This document shows, piece by piece, positions 58,950 through 64,000 of a stretch of 64,000 bases of DNA. The stretch comes from Candidatus Hydrogenedentota bacterium (GTDB lineage Bacteria; Hydrogenedentota; Hydrogenedentia; Hydrogenedentales; JAGMZX01). How positions within the stretch are numbered: position 1 is the first letter of the stretch; each line of letters begins with the position of its first letter. Below the pieces are notes generated by a model. That model was not told the origin of the DNA. It saw only the letters and a program-made list of their open reading frames with translations, and did no database searches. The DNA is taken from assembly GCA_029556545.1 (NCBI GenBank), contig JAKQEQ010000076.1:61231-125230 (forward strand), written 5' to 3'. Both the position numbers and the translations under genes were made by a program.

Positions 58950-60203
58950 TCACTCGCGGACGCGCTCGAGGTCCGCGCCCAACGCGGCCAGACGCTCCTC
59001 GATCCGCTCGTAACCTCGGTCGATATGATACACGCGCGCGACCGCGGTTTCCCCGCGCGTCGCCATCAGTCCCGCAATCACCAGCGCGGCGCTCGCGCGC
59101 AGGTCGGATGCCATGACCGGCGCGCCCGAGAGGTGGTCCACGCCGCGAACGACGGCCGTGTTGCCGTCCAGGGCGATGTCCGCGCCCATGCGCGTCAACT
59201 CGCTCGCCTGCATGAAGCGGTTCTCGAAGACCGTCTCCGTGATGCGGCTCACGCCGTCGGCGCAGGTCAGGACGGCCATCGTCTGCGCCTGGAGGTCCGT
59301 GGCGAACCCCGGGTACGGCGCGGTGGCTACGTCCACCGCCTTGAGGCCGTTCCGGGCCGCGACGCGGATGTGCTGTCCATGCACTTCGACCTCCGCGCCC
59401 GCCTCGCGCAGTTTGTCGAGGAACGCGGTGATATGCTCGGCCCGGGCATTCATCACCGTGACGTCGCCATGGGTGCCCGCCGCCGCGGCAAGGAACGTGC
59501 CCGCCTCGATGCGGTCCGGCATGATCGCGTGTTCCACGCCCTGGAGCGTGTCCACGCCGACCACGGTGATCAGGTCCGTGCCCGCGCCCGAGATGCGCGC
59601 GCCCATGGCGTTGAGGAACCGCGCCAGGTCCTCGATCTCGGGCTCGCGCGCCGCGTTATTCAGGCGCGTCACGCCCTCGGCGCGGCAGGCGGCCATCATC
59701 ACGTTCTCCGTCGCACCGACGCTCGGGAAGGGCAGGGTGACATCCGCGCCTTCGAGTCGGCCTTCCGCCGCCACATAGCCCTCGTCTATGCGTATCCTGG
59801 CGCCGAGCGCTTCGAGGCCCTTGAGGTGGATATCCACGGGGCGCGTGCCGATGGCGCAGCCGCCGGGCAGCGAGACGCGGGCGCGGCCGAACCGCGCAAG
59901 CAGGGGCCCGAGCACGAAGAAAGATGCGCGCATCTTGCGCACGAGGTCATAGGGCGCCTCGGGCCGCGCCGTGTCGGGCGTGGTCAACGTCATGTACCGG
60001 CCGGTGAACTCGATTTCCACGCCCATGCCCGAGAGAATCTTGTCCATGGTGAAGACGTCGTGCAGGCAGGGCAGATTGTGCAGGACACATGGCCCTTCGG
60101 CGAGGAGCGACGCCGCCATGAGGGGCAGGGCGGCGTTCTTCGCGCCGCGCACGTGTACCTCCCCCTTGAGGGGCTTTCCGCCGCGAATCAGTATCTTGTC
60201 CAT
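58950..60203 (-). CDS. murA: UDP-N-acetylglucosamine 1-carboxyvinyltransferase
   Basis: First committed step of peptidoglycan synthesis: transfers enolpyruvate from PEP to UDP-GlcNAc. A 417-residue protein with the N-terminal KNAALPLMAASLLAEGP, the active-site loop GGCAIGTRPVD that keeps the catalytic Cys (so fosfomycin-sensitive in type), and the later ERIEERLAALGA end. Tightly packed with hisD downstream and secG upstream. Confidence 0.96.
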   Translation of the reverse strand: MDKILIRGGKPLKGEVHVRGAKNAALPLMAASLLAEGPCVLHNLPCLHDVFTMDKILSGMGVEIEFTGRYMTLTTPDTARPEAPYDLVRKMRASFFVLGPLLARFGRARVSLPGGCAIGTRPVDIHLKGLEALGARIRIDEGYVAAEGRLEGADVTLPFPSVGATENVMMAACRAEGVTRLNNAAREPEIEDLARFLNAMGARISGAGTDLITVVGVDTLQGVEHAIMPDRIEAGTFLAAAAGTHGDVTVMNARAEHITAFLDKLREAGAEVEVHGQHIRVAARNGLKAVDVATAPYPGFATDLQAQTMAVLTCADGVSRITETVFENRFMQASELTRMGADIALDGNTAVVRGVDHLSGAPVMASDLRASAALVIAGLMATRGETAVARVYHIDRGYERIEERLAALGADLERVRE

Positions 60204-60300
60204 GAAACCTCACCCGGGCGGCGCCGTTGCGCCAAAGCCGAAAGCGAAAGGCCCAAAGCCGTGCGCCGCTTTGGACCCCTGAAAGTCTTCCTCGTCAACG

Positions 60301-60933
60301 CTACTGGGCGTCCGCAGCCGCGTCGGCGGGCGTTTCGGCGGGCGCGGGCGCTGCCTCTGGCGCGGGCGCTGCGTCCGGCGCGGATTCCGGGGCGGCGGCC
60401 TCGGGGGCGGGCGTCGAAACCGGGGCCTCTTCGGCGATTGCGTCCGGCGTCACGACCACCGCGGACGTTTCGGCTTCGACGGGCGCATCGGCCTCCGCAG
60501 GCGCGTCGGCCTCCGCGGGCGCGGCGGTTTCCGCGGGCGCGGCTGCCGTGTCCGGGACAGCGGTTGTCTCGGGCGCAGGCGTAGCACCCTCGTTGAAAAT
60601 AGACTCGTAGGCGTCGTCCGCAACGGCTTCGGCGACGGTTTCCGGCGCGAGCTTGGGCGCTTCGCCGCGGCTGACCTTGCCGCCGATGATCGACATCAAC
60701 AGCGCCATCGCCATAAAGACGCCGGCCATGCCGTGCGTGAGTTTCTGCGGCAGGCTCTTGGCCATGCGCGGCCCGAAAACCGTCTCCGAGCCGGGGCCGA
60801 TGCCGAAGGCGCCCGCGAATCCCGCGCCGCGTCCCTTCTGCAATAGCACGATGACAATGAGCCCGATACACGCGGGCACATACAGGATGATCATCAGCCA
60901 CCAGAGGGCGTTCCAACTGAAAATGACACTCAT
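60301..60933 (-). CDS. secG: Preprotein translocase subunit SecG with Ala/Pro-rich tail
   Basis: Two-helix accessory subunit of SecYEG. The SecG core lies in residues 1-85: helix one VPACIGLIVIVLLQKGRGAG, then the GAFGIGPGSETVFG loop, and helix two FMAMALLMSIIGG. The remaining 125 residues are a low-complexity Ala/Pro/Glu tail with several repeated AEADAP-type units. SecG is usually under 130 residues, so the tail is unusual and probably sits in the periplasm or cytosol as a flexible linker. Follows tpiA after a 42-base gap. Confidence 0.9.
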   Translation of the reverse strand: MSVIFSWNALWWLMIILYVPACIGLIVIVLLQKGRGAGFAGAFGIGPGSETVFGPRMAKSLPQKLTHGMAGVFMAMALLMSIIGGKVSRGEAPKLAPETVAEAVADDAYESIFNEGATPAPETTAVPDTAAAPAETAAPAEADAPAEADAPVEAETSAVVVTPDAIAEEAPVSTPAPEAAAPESAPDAAPAPEAAPAPAETPADAAADAQ

Positions 60934-60975
60934 GATACGCTCACACCTCCGCGCGTTCCGTCGCGCTCGATTCGC

Positions 60976-61743
60976 TTATCCGCCGGCGCCCGCCTTTACG
61001 ATGGCCGCGAAATCCCTCGCGTCCAGCGACGCGCCGCCCACGAGGAAGCCGTCGACATTCGGCTTCGCAATCAGTTGCGCGGCATTGTCCGGCTTCACGC
61101 TGCCGCCATATTGAATCCTTAAACCCTCCGCGATGGTTGCATCGAATTGCCGACGTACCAGGTCGCGGACGTAAGCATGGGCTTCCTCGGCCTGTTCGGG
61201 CGTCGCGGTCACGCCCGTGCCGATGGCCCAGACCGGCTCGTAGGCCAGCGCAACGCGCTCGAAATCGGACGCGGACAGCTTGGCGAGTCCCTCGCCGACC
61301 TGTCGCGACAGCACGTCGTTCATCTGGCCGCCTTGCCGTTCCTCGAGCGTTTCGCCGATGCAAAACATGACCTTGAGGCCGGTATCCACCGCGAAACGCA
61401 GTTTTTCGCTCAGCAGGGCGTCCGTTTCGCCGAAAATCTTGCGGCGTTCGCTGTGGCCGATAATGGCCCAGGCGCAGCCGACATCAAGCAGCATTTGCGG
61501 CGCGATTTCGCCCGTGAAGGCGCCTTTCGCTTCCTTATAAACGTTCTGCGCGCCCAGTTCGACGGCGCTGCCGCGCAAGGCTTGGCCCGCGGCGTACAAC
61601 GCCGTGAACGGCGGACAGACCACGATATCGACGCCGCCCACGTCGGCCACGAGCGGCTTCAGGGCCTCGATCGTGGCCACCGCCTCCCCCACGACCTTGA
61701 ACATCTTCCAGTTTCCGGCAATCAGAGGCTTTCTCACGAGCAC
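60976..61743 (-). CDS. tpiA: Triosephosphate isomerase
   Basis: Interconverts dihydroxyacetone phosphate and glyceraldehyde 3-phosphate in glycolysis. A 255-residue TIM barrel with GNWKM (active-site Asn and Lys), IGHSERR (active-site His), AYEPVWAIGTG (catalytic Glu and loop 6) and IQYGGSVKPDN. Precedes secG on the minus strand. Confidence 0.97.
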   Translation of the reverse strand: MLVRKPLIAGNWKMFKVVGEAVATIEALKPLVADVGGVDIVVCPPFTALYAAGQALRGSAVELGAQNVYKEAKGAFTGEIAPQMLLDVGCAWAIIGHSERRKIFGETDALLSEKLRFAVDTGLKVMFCIGETLEERQGGQMNDVLSRQVGEGLAKLSASDFERVALAYEPVWAIGTGVTATPEQAEEAHAYVRDLVRRQFDATIAEGLRIQYGGSVKPDNAAQLIAKPNVDGFLVGGASLDARDFAAIVKAGAGG

Positions 61744-61942
61744 TTCCTAACTCCGATACGCCGCGTCCCCGACACGGCGGACTGCGTTGTCCCCACCACT
61801 TCCGCTAAACCGCATACCCGTACCCCGCACGGACTCCGGCGTGGGTGACAGAAGACGGGCACGCGAGGAAAAGAAGAATATCAAGTTCCCGCGCCCTGAC
61901 GCAAATAGCGGTGCGAACTTCAGCGGTGCGGCGCGGGCCGTG

Positions 61943-64000
61943 TCATGAGGCAAGGAGTGTCAGGAGACTGGGACATTGCGCCGCGTGGGTGACGGCGCCC
62001 GCGGCGGTCTGCTCGGCGAGCCGGGCGCGGAACGTGTCCAGCGCTTCGGGGCGGGCCTTGAGGGTGGCGTCGAGCCAGGGCGGCACGAAGGTCAGGATGA
62101 GGGCGCGCTGGGCGCTGTCGGAAATCCACGAAGTGCCGATGCACGCGACGATCTCCGCGTACTCGCACACTCTTGCGTCCTGGGCGAACGCGCAATGACT
62201 GCCCTTGACGATTTCGACGTAATACTTGCACGTCGCGGGGATGTTCCCGTAGATGGCCGATCCGTGTCCCCGGACGATGCAGTCCTTCTCCGATCCCATA
62301 ATGAGCGACGGTGAGTACACGTCATACGCGCCCTGGAGCACGGCGGCGTCGACGTGCGATGGGGCGAGCCCGATCACGGCGTGAATCAGCGGATTACTCC
62401 TTGCCGCGAGGATGGCCGCGCCGCCGCCCATGCTGTGCCCCATGACGGCGGTCATGGGCGATACGCGGGCGTGGAACAGCGAAGCGGGCGTCGCGCCTTC
62501 CTCCGCGATGGCCGTGGCGACGAATGCCAGGTCCCGCCCGAAATCGGGGAAGTCCCACGTGACTTCGTTGTAGGTGTCCACGAGCGCCATGATGTAGCCG
62601 TTCGGGACGATGGCCTGCCAGAGGTAGTCGTAGTAGCCGATATTGGTCTGGTAGCCGTGGCCGAAGACCACCACGGGGAACCTGCGGCACGCCGGCCCGG
62701 CCACGGGGGGGCCGTCGCCGGCGTATGCGCCGGGATAATAAAGTTTGACGGGGACCGCGCGATTGCCCCGCGCCGGATCGTAATAGGTCTTGTCAATCCG
62801 TCCAATGGGGTACGGCGGTGTCTCCGGTTCGCATTCCTCGCCTTCTTCGCCTTCGCCGGGCTCGCCTTCCCCTTCGCCTTCTCCTTCCCCTTCGCTCGGC
62901 TCTTCCCACGCGGGCGGCTCTGCCTCCCAGGCGAAGTCCGTGACGAGCGCCTCGACGGGCAGTCCGTCGGCGGGCGGCTGGCCGTCCACCAGCCAGAGGT
63001 TCAGCCGGAAAGTCTCGTTGCCGGGAACCGGCACATCCTCGCCCTCGAAGACCCAGTATCGGGCCAGGTTCGGGGCCGGCGGCACGTCGCCCGCCTGATA
63101 TTTGCCGTAATAGGTTCTGAACTCGGCGCGGCCCGGCTGCCAGACGACGTAGTGGGTGAGATCGGGAGTTTCATCGGTCAGGTTGATACGGAATCGGCGA
63201 CAATGGTCGCCGCAGTCCGGGCAGGCGTCGCAAGGTTGGACCACATATTGCCCGTTGGTGAATTCCTCGGCGTTACCCCATCGCGTGAATTCGACGTCGA
63301 GTTCGCGGTAGTTCGCGTATGACGCCAGTGTGTCGTACGTGAAGGCCCCGAACACCGCATTCGCATCAAGAACATCCAAGCGGCTCCCCGTGGCGACAAG
63401 ATACGCGCCATAGCCGTGCGACGATTCGAGAATGACCTCCGAGCCGCGCCAGAAGCCGTCGCGCTCGCTTATCGTGAGGTGCAGGCCCGCGTCGTCGACC
63501 CAGACGGCGTCCTCGGCGTCGGAGAAGTAGTTGTTCCCAGGTCCGGCCGGATAGTCCTTGCGCTTGACCCGCCAGTCGTGGCCGAATGCGGCGATGTGGC
63601 GGATAGGAGGACCGCGATCGATGACCAGCGTATCGAGCGCCTCCAGCGCATCGGGCATCATCGAGCATGGCCCGCAGATAGCGGCGCTCACCCCCGCCGG
63701 AAGCAGGTACACGGCGATACGGGTCGCGTACTGGTCGAAGCCGCCTGTTACAATCGGGCAGGACCAATGGCCGTTGACATCGAGGACGGTCAGCGGCGCA
63801 TCGTAGTACGGCTTGGTCCACCAGACGTCTTCAAGTTCGATATAGACGGCGATACGATACGCATCCGGGTCATCCGGCGGGATGCAGGTTACATGTCCGG
63901 CGAGATCGTCGGAAGTTCCATATTCGGGGACGAAATCGGCAACTATCCGCGGCGCACAGGGTTGGCCCTCGCCTTCGCCTTCGCCCTCGCCCTCACCTTC
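61943..64000 (-). CDS. Secreted GH16-like / alpha-beta hydrolase fusion with EGEG linkers (partial)
   Basis: The frame is open to the right edge, so the N-terminus lies outside. From the edge inward: an EGEGEG linker, an unassigned region, then a GH16-like jelly-roll domain (GPGNNYFSDAEDAVWVD, GYGAYLVATGSRLDVLD, DVEFTRWG). A second Glu/Gly linker follows around 62840-62900. The last part is an alpha/beta hydrolase with VVVFGHGYQ, the nucleophile elbow MGHSMGGGAAIL and a late His in KGSHCAF, resembling cutinase or PET-hydrolase-like esterases. Probably a secreted enzyme acting on polysaccharide with esterified groups. Substrate unknown. Confidence 0.8.
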   Translation of the reverse strand, partial: EGEGEGEGEGEGQPCAPRIVADFVPEYGTSDDLAGHVTCIPPDDPDAYRIAVYIELEDVWWTKPYYDAPLTVLDVNGHWSCPIVTGGFDQYATRIAVYLLPAGVSAAICGPCSMMPDALEALDTLVIDRGPPIRHIAAFGHDWRVKRKDYPAGPGNNYFSDAEDAVWVDDAGLHLTISERDGFWRGSEVILESSHGYGAYLVATGSRLDVLDANAVFGAFTYDTLASYANYRELDVEFTRWGNAEEFTNGQYVVQPCDACPDCGDHCRRFRINLTDETPDLTHYVVWQPGRAEFRTYYGKYQAGDVPPAPNLARYWVFEGEDVPVPGNETFRLNLWLVDGQPPADGLPVEALVTDFAWEAEPPAWEEPSEGEGEGEGEGEPGEGEEGEECEPETPPYPIGRIDKTYYDPARGNRAVPVKLYYPGAYAGDGPPVAGPACRRFPVVVFGHGYQTNIGYYDYLWQAIVPNGYIMALVDTYNEVTWDFPDFGRDLAFVATAIAEEGATPASLFHARVSPMTAVMGHSMGGGAAILAARSNPLIHAVIGLAPSHVDAAVLQGAYDVYSPSLIMGSEKDCIVRGHGSAIYGNIPATCKYYVEIVKGSHCAFAQDARVCEYAEIVACIGTSWISDSAQRALILTFVPPWLDATLKARPEALDTFRARLAEQTAAGAVTHAAQCPSLLTLLAS

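Noticed and set aside
57801-60584. A 927-codon plus-strand frame over hisD, murA and secG
   Set aside because: It is the shadow of three certain genes and is Arg/His-rich with no recognisable fold.

Overview
The window is a bacterial chromosome segment that is mostly GC-rich, with several obviously acquired patches. Long Glu-Gly (EGEGEG) linkers in a secreted multidomain protein at the right edge, Ala/Pro-rich tails on Sec proteins, many lipoproteins and scattered 9- to 12-bp intergenic repeats suggest a member of the Planctomycetes/Lentisphaerae/Hydrogenedentes-type lineages. Candidatus Hydrogenedentota is my best guess. This comes from protein style, not from a marker gene, so it is only moderately secure.

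Layout. (1) 1-4.7 kb is a visibly more AT-rich two-gene operon: a Ser/Thr kinase fused to a SAMHD1-like HD phosphohydrolase, translationally coupled to an N6-adenine DNA methyltransferase. It looks like an undescribed defence or DNA-modification module and is the most interesting part of the window. (2) 5.6-9 kb is a deoxynucleotide operon: thyX, a four-helix-bundle protein and the B12-dependent ribonucleotide reductase. (3) 9.8-12.4 kb holds a GT4 glycosyltransferase and a flippase. (4) 12.4-20 kb holds thiS-thiE, tgt-yajC-secDF and a lipoprotein S41 protease homologue that has lost its catalytic residues. (5) 20-21 kb holds tRNA-Phe, tRNA-Thr and an HTH-receiver regulator. (6) 21-30 kb holds an acyl-CoA synthetase joined to an oligopeptide ABC transporter operon, with a DUF433/DUF5615 toxin-antitoxin pair and an ATC-hydrolase-like gene sitting between the permease and ATPase genes. 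(7) 30.1-30.8 kb is an ECF sigma factor.

(8) 31.1-41.95 kb is a genomic island in tRNA-Val. An intact tRNA-Val at the left end is matched by a 52-bp copy of its 3' half (one mismatch) at the right end. The cargo is a giant cyclic beta-glucan synthase (2987 aa) and two very small membrane proteins, and a wrecked tyrosine integrase lies near the right end. (9) 42-47.2 kb is a second plastic zone: a dead IS4-type transposase with two in-frame stops, a GT39 glycosyltransferase, two membrane proteins (one ceramidase/CREST-like) and the first 40 or so codons of another integrase.

(10) 47.2-64 kb returns to housekeeping and secreted functions: a subtilisin-type lipoprotein, mfd, a PAS/sigma-54 activator, a UroD-like methyltransferase, hisC-hisD, murA, secG, tpiA, and the 3' part of a GH16-like/alpha-beta hydrolase fusion that runs off the right edge.

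Links between regions: the ThyX/RNR operon makes dNTPs, while the kinase-HD protein may destroy them. secDF, yajC and secG serve export of the many lipoproteins encoded here. The tRNA-Val site and the two integrase remnants mark the main points of gene gain.
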